A stretch of DNA of 64,000 bases from CAYJDR01 sp964368965 (GTDB lineage Bacteria > Chrysiogenota > Deferribacteres > Deferribacterales > Mucispirillaceae), in assembly GCA_964368965.1 (NCBI GenBank), contig CAYJDR010000003.1, positions 1-64,000 on the forward strand. The letters run 5' to 3'. Below are positions 33,333 to 41,780 of this stretch, one piece after another. Position 1 is the stretch's first letter; every line of letters begins with the position of its first letter. Below the pieces are notes generated by a model. That model searched no databases. It was not told the origin of the DNA and saw only the letters and a program-made list of their open reading frames with translations. The position numbers were made by a program, and so were the translations under genes.

Positions 33333-33965
33333 ATGAGTGAGTTTAAAGACTTGAACGAGCTGCTGAAGATAGCTCGAAATATCAATGAAGGTAAGTATGA
33401 CATCGTTGACGTTATGGCTGACCCTGAAAGTGACTTGTATGATATCGCACGATATTTTAACGACTCACTAAAGAAGTTGCAAACAGCTTCTAACACAGTC
33501 AGCAAGACGTATGACGATATACCTACGTTTGAACGTGTGTTAAGTAGCGTCATTGATGATTCGAGAGAGGCTACTGAAAGCGTTTTTGCAAGTTTTGATA
33601 ACTTAAATTTTAATGTTGATAGCATAAAAGATAACCTAGAGTTGTTGCGTCAATTTGTCGAGTCTGGCGACTTTACTCGTGCAAATGGTATGGTTGACAG
33701 GGTGCTTGCAAATGCTGAGTCAGGCAAAGAAGTTTGTCTTGACGTTTTTTCTGCATTGGCATTTAGGGAGCGCACAAGGGCGAATATTGAGGCTAGTCTT
33801 GAGGTTGTATCATCATTAGAAGATAGGCTTGCATCACTACTAATTAAGCTTGGGATCAAGCAAAATGTTATTGATGTGAACGTGTTGGATAAAATGAAAG
33901 ATACAAAAGAAATCTTACAAGACCAAGACCTAGTAAACAAGCTCCTCAAAGAGTTTGGAGTATAA
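33333..33965 (+). CDS. cheZ: CheZ-like protein with altered active site
   Basis: A 210-residue, largely helical protein next to cheY. The C-terminus QDLVNKLLKEFGV matches the CheY-binding tail of CheZ (QDQVDDLLDSLGF in E. coli). The middle contains ALAFRERTRANI, which lines up with the CheZ core FQDLTGQ, but the Asp becomes Glu and the catalytic Gln becomes Ala. It may thus bind CheY without speeding dephosphorylation, or use other residues. Gene order cheY-cheZ-cheA supports the assignment. Moderate confidence in the family, low in the activity. Confidence 0.7.
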   Translation: MSEFKDLNELLKIARNINEGKYDIVDVMADPESDLYDIARYFNDSLKKLQTASNTVSKTYDDIPTFERVLSSVIDDSREATESVFASFDNLNFNVDSIKDNLELLRQFVESGDFTRANGMVDRVLANAESGKEVCLDVFSALAFRERTRANIEASLEVVSSLEDRLASLLIKLGIKQNVIDVNVLDKMKDTKEILQDQDLVNKLLKEFGV

Positions 33966-33975
33966 TGGGTGATAT

Positions 33976-36120
33976 ATGAACTTTGATGATATGCAAGAGT
34001 TAGTACAGGATTTTTTAGTCGAAACAAATGAGGCGATCGAGTCACTTGACCACGACCTAGTCGAACTTGAAAATGACAAACATAATCTTGATTTATTAAA
34101 TAAAATTTTCCGTGGTGCACACACTATGAAAGGCTCTTCGTCGTTCCTAGGGTTTGACAAGCTATCTCAAGTTACCCATCACGCAGAAGAAATCCTTAAC
34201 AAGCTACGTAAAGGCGACATGGTGGTTACACCTGAGATTATGGACGTATTGCTTGAATTTGTTGATATCACAAAACAAGTTGTCGCTGATATCGAGCAAG
34301 GTACAGACGACTCATCTATTGAGGAAATCATTGAGAAATTGAAACTAGCTAACGAAGGCAAAATAGTTAGCGCTGCACCTACTGCACCAGCTCAAGAGAG
34401 CGAGGCAGCACCTACACCTGCGCCAGTTGCAAAAGCACCAGCTAAAAAAGCTGATGAGCCGCAACGTGTTGCCACAACTGTTGAGCAGACTGTGCGTGTT
34501 GACGTTACGCGACTTGATGCATTGCTTAACCTTGTTGGTGAGCTTGTACTGTCTAGAAACAGACTATCGCAGTTATCTAGCGACCTTGAACATAAATTTG
34601 AAAACGAATATTTGATCGAGCAACTGCTTGAAACAACTACACAAATAGGTATGAATACTACTGAATTGCAACTTGCAATCATGAAAACTAGGATGATGCC
34701 AATTGGTAAAGTTTTCAACAAGTTTCCACGTATGGTTAGGGACTTAAGCAGAGACACAGGCAAAGAGATTGATCTAATAATCACTGGTGAAGATACAGAA
34801 CTTGATAAATCTATCACAGAAGAAATCGGCGATCCACTTATCCACATGATTAGAAACTCATGTGACCATGGTGTTGAAATGCCTGAAGTGCGCGTTGCAA
34901 ATGGCAAGCCAAGGCGTGGTGAAGTTCACCTATCAGCTTACCATGAAGGTAACCACATAGTTATCGAAATTCGTGATGATGGTTCCGGTATGGACGCAGA
35001 CGTTCTGAAAAGAAAAGCTATCCAAAAAGGCGTCATCACACCTGATGAAGCTGCAACTATGGATAAAAACCAAGCATACTCGCTTATATTCCGCCCTGGC
35101 TTTTCTACTGCTGAAAAAGTTACAAGCGTATCTGGCCGTGGCGTTGGTATGGACGTTGTACGTACGAATATTGAAAAACTGAACGGTATCATTTCTATCG
35201 AAAGTGAAATTGGCCGTGGTACAACATTCTACCTCAAACTACCATTAACATTAGCGATTATCCAAGCGTTGCTTGTCGAGGTTGCTGGTGAAACGTTTGC
35301 AATACCTTTAGTATCAGTTATCGAAACTGTGCGTATCACAAACGAAGAAATACACTCATTTGAAGGCAGAGAAGTTCTGAAACTGCGTGATAGAGTTTTA
35401 TCATTAGTTAGAATGGAAGAAGTGTTCGACCTTGAGGAATATAATAACGATGAAATTTATGTTGTTGTTGTTGCCCTTGCTGAAAAACAAGTTGGCTTTA
35501 TTGTTGATAAGTTGATTGGCCAAGAAGAGATTGTTATTAAATCATTAGGTGAATATATTGGTGGTAACCCAGGTATCGCTGGTGCAACAATTACTGGTAA
35601 TGGTCGTGTTAGGTTAATCGTTGACGTTGCTGGCGTTATGGAGCTTGCTCAAAACATGCCACGTCGCATACGCAGAAGAACTGAAAAACCTAAAGCAAGC
35701 CCACGTGTTGCTGAGCCTGTTGAGGCTAGGAAAGATAGCAATGTGGTGCGCGTGTTGTGGTGTGATGATTCTGCAACAGATAGAAAGATTGCACGCAAGC
35801 TGATTGAAAATGTTGGCTGGCTAGAAATGATTGAAGCACCTACAGCAAAAGATGCAATGAATGCTGTCGATAAGAATAAAAATATAGATATAATTATATC
35901 TGATATCATGATGCCAGATATGGATGGCTTTACACTTGCTAAAACTATCAGAGAGAAAGGCTGTGAAGTGCCTATCATCGCTGTTTCAGCAAGGACTGAG
36001 GCATCGGATAGAAAGAAAATTGCTACATCTGGCATTAATGCGTTCATCATGAAGCCGCTTAATCAGAATGTATTATTGGATAAGATCGATGAGCTTGTAT
36101 CGCAAAGGAAAAATAGCTAG
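33976..36120 (+). CDS. cheA: chemotaxis histidine kinase CheA with C-terminal receiver domain
   Basis: A 714-residue hybrid kinase. Order: HPt domain with phosphorylated His49 (RGAHTMKGSSS), an Ala/Pro-rich linker (about 115-160) in place of a P2 CheY-binding domain, P3 dimerisation helices, ATPase domain (about 275-450, with NSCDHGVEMP and DDGSGMD), a CheW-like domain (about 450-580), and a receiver domain (about 600-710) with phospho-Asp in IIISDIMMPDMDG. No separate cheW or receptor gene is in the window. Its end overlaps the following small gene. Confidence 0.95.
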   Translation: MNFDDMQELVQDFLVETNEAIESLDHDLVELENDKHNLDLLNKIFRGAHTMKGSSSFLGFDKLSQVTHHAEEILNKLRKGDMVVTPEIMDVLLEFVDITKQVVADIEQGTDDSSIEEIIEKLKLANEGKIVSAAPTAPAQESEAAPTPAPVAKAPAKKADEPQRVATTVEQTVRVDVTRLDALLNLVGELVLSRNRLSQLSSDLEHKFENEYLIEQLLETTTQIGMNTTELQLAIMKTRMMPIGKVFNKFPRMVRDLSRDTGKEIDLIITGEDTELDKSITEEIGDPLIHMIRNSCDHGVEMPEVRVANGKPRRGEVHLSAYHEGNHIVIEIRDDGSGMDADVLKRKAIQKGVITPDEAATMDKNQAYSLIFRPGFSTAEKVTSVSGRGVGMDVVRTNIEKLNGIISIESEIGRGTTFYLKLPLTLAIIQALLVEVAGETFAIPLVSVIETVRITNEEIHSFEGREVLKLRDRVLSLVRMEEVFDLEEYNNDEIYVVVVALAEKQVGFIVDKLIGQEEIVIKSLGEYIGGNPGIAGATITGNGRVRLIVDVAGVMELAQNMPRRIRRRTEKPKASPRVAEPVEARKDSNVVRVLWCDDSATDRKIARKLIENVGWLEMIEAPTAKDAMNAVDKNKNIDIIISDIMMPDMDGFTLAKTIREKGCEVPIIAVSARTEASDRKKIATSGINAFIMKPLNQNVLLDKIDELVSQRKNS

Positions 36121-36421
36121 CATATTTTTACTGTTATGTATATTGATGCAGTCTGAGGCTTCGGCTAAAGTGTACGTATATGAAGTAGTTACGGAGACTA
36201 CCACGTTTCAGACAGCATCACAGCTTGACCCTACAGCATTTATCGCATACAACGGTGGTAAGGATGTAGTTTACAAGCTAATCATACTTGCAACGTATGC
36301 AAAAAAAGAAATGTCGAAAGCGATAGAGGATTATAATCTTGGGAAGAATAACGTCAAAATGCTTGAGCATAAGCCTATTACTAATGAGTTGCCTCGCCGT
36401 CCATTTTATTGGTGGCGATAA
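36089..36421 (+). CDS. small exported protein, paralogous to part of the next gene
   Basis: A 110-residue protein with a signal peptide (LYRKGKIASIFLLLCILMQS, cleavage likely after EASA). I chose ATG 36089 because it gives a proper signal peptide; ATG 36068 would add seven residues. It overlaps cheA by 32 bases and the next gene by 83. The mature part (VYEVVTET...VYKLIILATYAKKEMSKAI) resembles the start of the mature part of the OmpA-family protein downstream (TYEAVVENN...TTLVIKAYTKSEAESQI). No known family is recognised; a periplasmic role is inferred. Confidence 0.65.
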   Translation: MSLYRKGKIASIFLLLCILMQSEASAKVYVYEVVTETTTFQTASQLDPTAFIAYNGGKDVVYKLIILATYAKKEMSKAIEDYNLGKNNVKMLEHKPITNELPRRPFYWWR

Positions 36422-37109
36422 CTTAGTTCATGCGCAGGCATTTCAAACAAAGCATACATACGAAGCAGTTGTTGAAAACAACGTATCAAAAGTTCTTACA
36501 ACACTAGTTATTAAAGCATACACAAAAAGCGAGGCCGAGTCACAGATAGCGCTTAATGGATGGCGTGTCGTTGAAATTAGGCAAGTTGATAAAGAAGTTA
36601 CTCAAGAAATTCCATTAAATACCGATAGTATTGTTACAGATATTCCATCGTCTTATACCCCTGCATCAGTTTTTGAAGAGGTTGGTGGCACAAAACCACC
36701 GATTGATAATGCTTCATGGTTTGATGCAAATAGCCACTTAGATTTAACACCAACGTCGAAAGACTTGATAAAGCTTGATACAATATACTTTAACCACGCA
36801 AGCATTGCGCCAAGGCAGTCAAATGCGCTAGTGCGCTTGCAAGATCTTGATAAAACTAAAAGATATGTTGTGCTTGGGCATACAGACAGCCAAGCTGTTA
36901 CGGCGCCTACAGAAGCTTTTACAGATAACTTCGACTTATCATACAAGCGTGCAGAGTCAGTAAAACAGGCTATGGTTGACTTAGGTATACCGTCTGACAA
37001 CATTAAAACTGTTGGACTGGGCGACAGATATTTAGCTGTAGAAACAGCTGACAAAAACAACGCGGCAAACAGAAGGGCGGAAATTTATGGACTTAGTGCG
37101 GGAGAATAA
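36339..37109 (+). CDS. OmpA/MotB-domain envelope protein
   Basis: Up to 256 residues with a signal sequence (SLLLMSCLAV; LMSC could be an imperfect lipobox) and a C-terminal OmpA-type peptidoglycan-binding domain (about 145-253, with VVLGHTDSQ and NNAANRRAEIY). Residues 38-88 resemble the small exported protein just upstream. The start is uncertain: TTG 36339, TTG 36363 or ATG 36384 are possible, and the signal sequence lies within the frame of the upstream gene. It may anchor an envelope complex to the cell wall; a link to motility is suggested only by the operon. Confidence 0.8.
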   Translation: MGRITSKCLSISLLLMSCLAVHFIGGDNLVHAQAFQTKHTYEAVVENNVSKVLTTLVIKAYTKSEAESQIALNGWRVVEIRQVDKEVTQEIPLNTDSIVTDIPSSYTPASVFEEVGGTKPPIDNASWFDANSHLDLTPTSKDLIKLDTIYFNHASIAPRQSNALVRLQDLDKTKRYVVLGHTDSQAVTAPTEAFTDNFDLSYKRAESVKQAMVDLGIPSDNIKTVGLGDRYLAVETADKNNAANRRAEIYGLSAGE

Positions 37110-38058
37110 ATACGAAAAACTTTATAATATCAAGTTATCAGAGCTTTATACGTTCGTAACTGATGTTATGCAAGATTTTGGATGCTCGTTGCATAGGGCG
37201 TTGAAAGACGTTGATGCAAAGCGCCGTGTTGAACTTTGGGCTTACCACAACCGTGAGGAGCAACAAGCTGTCGTATGGATCGAAGTTGTAAAACCTGGTG
37301 AATCTATTGACCCGTTCTTAGCGACTGATGTACTAAGGACGATGAACGACGAAAACGTTACTCGTTTATTCTTCTTCACAAACGGAACGCTAAGCGAAGG
37401 CGAGCGTGAAATCCTAGAGGGTATGAACCACTTCATATTCACTACTGAAGAGATCGTTGAAACGCTTGTCACAATAGAGATGAAGCGCTCAATACGTGTT
37501 GTTCGTAAGCGTAAGAAAGTAAAAGTGCCATCAGCAATAGTTTTGATTAAAAACTTCTTAAAAGCTAATAAAGATAATCGCAAGTCAATCAGGCTAAAAG
37601 TTAGCGCAATACCTGACCTAGCCGACCAATATTTTCGCATAGTCAGGCGTATTATGAACGAGATTGATAAAATACCTGATATCAACGAAATTCCACCAGA
37701 AACACGTGAGCGATTAAAGCGTATCCAATATGACTTGTTGCCAGAGCTTATCAAAACGCCTAGTTATTTATTTGTGCACCAGTTTGCGTATTTGCGTAGC
37801 ACACTTTTTACATTGGTTGAATATACTATTGTATATATCGGTAACGTCATCGAGTATGAGGCAGAAGACGACCTCAAGAAAAACCGTGACGTGATCGAAG
37901 AAATGCTCACGACAATCGCCGATGTGGAAGAGCAGGTTAATAACTATAAGAACGGCCTAATGTTTTCATCAGAGAAAATCTCTGTAAAGATTATAATGTA
38001 TTCTGCAATATTTGCATTTATATCATTGATGATTATGATAGTGTTACGTTTAACATAG
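37087..38058 (+). CDS. unknown protein: Mrr-like N-terminal fold and C-terminal membrane segment
   Basis: A 323-residue protein, starting at ATG 37087 (GGGCGGA upstream) within the last 23 bases of the OmpA-like gene. Residues 10-130 resemble the restriction-endonuclase-like (Mrr) fold seen in DNA-binding or degraded nuclease domains: VVWIEVVKPG, TRLFFFTNGTLSEGE, FIFTTEEIVETL. The catalytic ExK spacing is not clear (EVVK). Residues 150-290 are helical and charged, and 300-320 form one membrane segment at the extreme C-terminus, so the protein would be tail-anchored with its bulk in the cytoplasm. No function is assigned. Confidence 0.75.
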   Translation: MDLVRENKYEKLYNIKLSELYTFVTDVMQDFGCSLHRALKDVDAKRRVELWAYHNREEQQAVVWIEVVKPGESIDPFLATDVLRTMNDENVTRLFFFTNGTLSEGEREILEGMNHFIFTTEEIVETLVTIEMKRSIRVVRKRKKVKVPSAIVLIKNFLKANKDNRKSIRLKVSAIPDLADQYFRIVRRIMNEIDKIPDINEIPPETRERLKRIQYDLLPELIKTPSYLFVHQFAYLRSTLFTLVEYTIVYIGNVIEYEAEDDLKKNRDVIEEMLTTIADVEEQVNNYKNGLMFSSEKISVKIIMYSAIFAFISLMIMIVLRLT

Positions 38059-38371
38059 CATAAACTTTTTTCACATATCCTTTCAGTACAAGATAGTATA
38101 TGGTGTTTTATTGTGCAATAAATCATTGTTGTTTAACGAATTTTTGTATTAACTGATGTGCTAAGCAGTAGCAAATGATGTTATACCTGTGGTTAAACAA
38201 TCTTGTGAAAGTTCATTTATTCTGAACAAAAAATATAATTTTTCAAACATAATTGATCATTTTCAAATAAAATAGTTGAATTACACGTAGTTGTGATATA
38301 CAATGCTAGAAATGGATTATACTCATGTATTAAATTTGAGTATTTGTATATAAATATATATGAGGTATATT
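38059..38371 (+). promoter_or_regulatory. AT-rich promoter region of the RsbU-STAS-cheR operon
   Basis: About 300 bases without a gene. A sigma-70-like promoter is seen as TTGAAT (38276-38281), a 17-base spacer and TACAAT (38299-38304). A small palindrome GTTCA/TGAAC lies at 38211-38227. No clear terminator for the preceding operon is visible and no sigma-28 box was found. Confidence 0.45.
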
Positions 38372-39949
38372 TTGAAGGACTACAGCCAAATTATTAATGG
38401 TATTGATGCTGTTTTGTATGTTGTTGATAGTGAATACAATATTCAATATTGTAACAATGAGGTTGCGTCTATTTCAGGCCGTCATCCAGATGAGTTGATT
38501 AATAAGAAGTGTTATAATGCGCTTTTCGGATATGCGAAAAAGTGTCGCGAGTGCCCGATAAATAATGGCGAATTAAATACAAAGAATGCTAAGTTCAACC
38601 GCGACGTAGTTGTTTATAATGGTGAACTTCATTCATATATCACAACTATTAGGCAAGTGAGTGATAACATATTTGTTGAGTCGTTGGTTAATGCGACTGA
38701 GCTTGTGCAAGGCTACAAACAGTCAAATTATCGTGCGAAGTTGGCATCTACAGAAAACATACTTATGCTGGAAGAGAAAAGTAAGTTATTTAGGCACAAT
38801 AAGTTCCTAGATACTGCGTTTAATAGCATGCAGCAGGGTTTATTGATCGTCAGCCCTGATTATAGAATTATAAAAATTAACAAGTCATTGCAGGCCGCAT
38901 CTCTTGTGCCTGATCTCAACCATACAGATGTTAAGTGTTATGAGGTTTATGGTTTTAGTGAGCCTTGTTCTGACTGCCCATTTAATAATAAAGGGATTGA
39001 TAAATCTCACAGGCAGATGCGTGATGCGTCAATGACTGTGGTTTATTCTTCTTTTGATAAATATTTAGTCGAGTCACTGCGTGACACTTCACGTGAGATT
39101 AAGCTGATTGATGAAATCAGGACTAGCCAAGTAGCTATACAGGAAAAGCAAAGGCAAATGCGTATGCTAAACGAAGATTTGCTCCGTATGAACGAGCAGT
39201 TAAAGCATGCTCAAGCTGTTATTGATGAAGACTTGAAGCAAGTTGCACGCATACAGCACAGCTTATTGCCGAACGAGTTGCCGCAAGTTGAAGGCTATGA
39301 TTTTTCAGCATTTTATCTACCTGCTGAGTTTGCTGGTGGTGACTATTATGACTTTATCAATATGAGTAACAACTATATGGGGTTGCTTGTTGCTGATGTA
39401 TCGGGGCATGGTACTCCGGCGGCTGTTATCATGGCTATTACACGTGCGCTTATGCGCTCATACACTAGTGATCTTGTATCATCTAGTGAAGCGCTTGCAG
39501 TTGTTAACGAAATCCTTTGCGACAATATTGAAACTAATGACTTTGTCACGATGTTTTACTCCGTGTTAAACTCTGCCATGCACAAGATAAACTACGCATC
39601 TGCTGGGCATAACCCAGTGTTGATGTTTGATAAGTCAGAGTTTATTGTTAAGAAGCTGAATGCTGGTGGCATGTTTTTAGGTTCATTTGCAGGGCTTGAC
39701 TATGAAGAAAAAGAAGTTGAACTTGAAGAGGGCGACATTTTCTTTATGTATACTGACGGCTTAGTCGAAGCGATGGACGACAAACGCGAGCAATATGGAT
39801 ATGATAGATTGATATCGAAGCTGATGATGTTTAGCAACTATTCGTGTGAAAGGATAATCGACGAAATTATGACAGATGTTAAATCGTTTGCTGATAACAA
39901 ATTTGAAGATGATGTCACAATTTTTGTAATAAAGAGAGAAAAGTCTTAA
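38372..39949 (+). CDS. PAS-PAS-SpoIIE/RsbU serine phosphatase
   Basis: A protein of about 525 residues without membrane segments. Two PAS domains (about 5-110 and 145-240) each carry a cysteine pattern: KKCYNAL..KKCRECP and VKCYEVY..EPCSDCP. A coiled coil (250-285) leads to a PP2C-type SpoIIE phosphatase domain (295-525) with AGGDYYDF, VADVSGHGTPAA, YTDGLVEAMD and EDDVTIFV. It would dephosphorylate the STAS protein encoded next. I favour TTG 38372, which has GAGG 6 bases upstream; ATG 38360 has no ribosome binding site. The paired cysteines suggest sensing of metal, cofactor or redox state. Confidence 0.9.
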   Translation: MKDYSQIINGIDAVLYVVDSEYNIQYCNNEVASISGRHPDELINKKCYNALFGYAKKCRECPINNGELNTKNAKFNRDVVVYNGELHSYITTIRQVSDNIFVESLVNATELVQGYKQSNYRAKLASTENILMLEEKSKLFRHNKFLDTAFNSMQQGLLIVSPDYRIIKINKSLQAASLVPDLNHTDVKCYEVYGFSEPCSDCPFNNKGIDKSHRQMRDASMTVVYSSFDKYLVESLRDTSREIKLIDEIRTSQVAIQEKQRQMRMLNEDLLRMNEQLKHAQAVIDEDLKQVARIQHSLLPNELPQVEGYDFSAFYLPAEFAGGDYYDFINMSNNYMGLLVADVSGHGTPAAVIMAITRALMRSYTSDLVSSSEALAVVNEILCDNIETNDFVTMFYSVLNSAMHKINYASAGHNPVLMFDKSEFIVKKLNAGGMFLGSFAGLDYEEKEVELEEGDIFFMYTDGLVEAMDDKREQYGYDRLISKLMMFSNYSCERIIDEIMTDVKSFADNKFEDDVTIFVIKREKS

Positions 39950-40004
39950 GCTAGCTATATGAATAATGAATATAAATAATAGGATTTAGGAAAAGGAGGA
40001 TGTT

Positions 40005-40322
40005 ATGAACATCAAATCTGTTGGATCAAAAAGAGTCATTTACTTAAAAGGCGAGATTAATATTAATACTGGCGCAGAAATGAAGAAAGCAATCATCGGG
40101 CAATTCAGCGAGGCTGATTGTGTTGTGTTATCTTTCAAAGATGTAGTATATATGAACAGTTCTGGCTTAAGAGATATTATTGAATCGTTCAAAGAGTCTC
40201 AAAAGCTTAAAAAACAGATTATATTATGTGAAATGCCTGCAGATATTGGTGAAATGTTCTCATTCACTGGTTTGAACAAAGTGTTCACAATATTCGATAC
40301 TGAAGCAGAAGCGTTAGGGTAA
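40005..40322 (+). CDS. STAS-domain anti-sigma-factor-antagonist-like protein
   Basis: A 105-residue single STAS domain of SpoIIAA/RsbV type. The phosphorylatable serine is Ser52 in YMNSSGLRDII. AAGGAGG precedes ATG 40005. It lies between the RsbU-type phosphatase and a STAS-HEAT protein, which suggests a partner-switching module. The matching RsbW-type serine kinase is not visible in the window, so the kinase and the final target are unknown. Confidence 0.9.
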   Translation: MNIKSVGSKRVIYLKGEININTGAEMKKAIIGQFSEADCVVLSFKDVVYMNSSGLRDIIESFKESQKLKKQIILCEMPADIGEMFSFTGLNKVFTIFDTEAEALG

Positions 40323-40327
40323 CCACT

Positions 40328-41776
40328 ATGAAGGATTTTGAGTATGTTATAGAGGGAAACGCTCTTAAAACGTCTGTTACAAGCTCGCTTGATAATGTAA
40401 AACTACATAGCATGGTTGAGAAGTTCTGTACGAAAGAGATTATTGAAGTCCTCGAAAAAAATAAAGATATAGAGCGTTTAGTTCTAGATATGCGCAACTG
40501 CTCTTATGTGCATAGTAAAGCGTTAGCTGAGCTTATTTCACTTAAGCGTAATGTTTCAAAGTTTGGCGTAAATATTAGTTTGTCGAACGTGCCTGAGCAT
40601 GTTGTGATGATGCTAGAAGTTACTAACCTTGTTGGTTTGTTCGACCTTATAGAAGACTACTCAGCATATACTGTTACAGAACTATGCTCAAAATTCTTAG
40701 ACCCTGACGAAGCACCAAAAGTTTCTGAGTATTTATCTAAAAACTATAATGAAGAAATCAGAGCAAAGCTTGTTAAACTTCTTTATAGCGGTATGTCGAG
40801 TGACACTATATGCGAATATACGGTGTATACAATCGGCCGTGCATACGACTATGATAGTGTTGAGGTTATACGTAGCCAGTTAAATAGCCAATTTGCAAAC
40901 GTGCAGGCTGCAGCGATAGCCGTCTTAGGTTGGTTAGGTGACAGAGAATCTAAAGAAAGACTTTATGAATTTTTAGATATCTGCACAGATGCTAGAGCAC
41001 AAGCAGCAGCAGCGGCAATAGCGCTATTAGCCGATGAGACTGATCCTGAACGCATGTTGAAATACCTTAATGCTGATGAAGCCCACAGAGTGTTAGCTGT
41101 GCATGCACTTACTGTAATGGGCTTTGATGAAGCTTATGAAATGATAATTAACCACCTAGCTATAGAAAACTCTGAAGGCGTTAGGAAAGCTATCGCAAAC
41201 AGACTAAGCATGTTTAATAGACAGAAAAGTATAGATATCTTAATATCTATGCTTGAAGATAAATCAGTAGCTGTGAAAGAAGCTGCCGCTATCAGCATTG
41301 CAAAACTGGGTGCAGGTGGTCACGTTGATGAGTTGCTTGAGAAAGCATGTGATAAAGACACACTTATAGCATATTTTGCAGTAAAAGCACTTGCGCGTTC
41401 AAAAGATAAAGTTATTGTTGATCGTTTAATGGAGCTATACCCAACATTAGATGAAAGCGTTAAATTATCTGTGATTGAAGTAGTTAGCGCGTGGCCTGAA
41501 CTTTCAGCAGAATTCTTCAAGAAGCTGCTTGATGACAACAACGAGGATATCCGTAAAGAAGCACTGCAAGGCTTATATAAATCGTCTGAGGAAGATGCGC
41601 TAACATATGCGCTTGAATTAATTGATAAAGATCCAAGCTGGCTAGTGCGCTACCATGCGGTGGATATCGTTGTTTCATGTAAACCAGAGGGCTACCAAGA
41701 TATACTTAAAGGTAAACTAGAGCAGGAAGAAAGCAGATATGTGCGCGACAAAATAACTGCAAATATTGAGGATTAG
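40328..41776 (+). CDS. STAS domain fused to HEAT repeats
   Basis: A 482-residue cytoplasmic protein. Residues 5-120 form a STAS domain (RLVLDMRNCSYVHSKALAELISL), in which the usual phospho-serine site reads YVHSKAL. From about residue 125 to the end there are HEAT or PBS-lyase-like repeats of about 30 residues (NVQAAAIAVLGWLGD, SVAVKEAAAISIAKLG, NEDIRKEALQGLY, SWLVRYHAVDIV). It starts five bases after the STAS gene. The repeats probably form a scaffold that links the STAS switch to a target, perhaps in chemotaxis, since cheR follows at once. The fusion is unusual to me. Confidence 0.85.
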   Translation: MKDFEYVIEGNALKTSVTSSLDNVKLHSMVEKFCTKEIIEVLEKNKDIERLVLDMRNCSYVHSKALAELISLKRNVSKFGVNISLSNVPEHVVMMLEVTNLVGLFDLIEDYSAYTVTELCSKFLDPDEAPKVSEYLSKNYNEEIRAKLVKLLYSGMSSDTICEYTVYTIGRAYDYDSVEVIRSQLNSQFANVQAAAIAVLGWLGDRESKERLYEFLDICTDARAQAAAAAIALLADETDPERMLKYLNADEAHRVLAVHALTVMGFDEAYEMIINHLAIENSEGVRKAIANRLSMFNRQKSIDILISMLEDKSVAVKEAAAISIAKLGAGGHVDELLEKACDKDTLIAYFAVKALARSKDKVIVDRLMELYPTLDESVKLSVIEVVSAWPELSAEFFKKLLDDNNEDIRKEALQGLYKSSEEDALTYALELIDKDPSWLVRYHAVDIVVSCKPEGYQDILKGKLEQEESRYVRDKITANIED

Positions 41777-41780
41777 GGAC

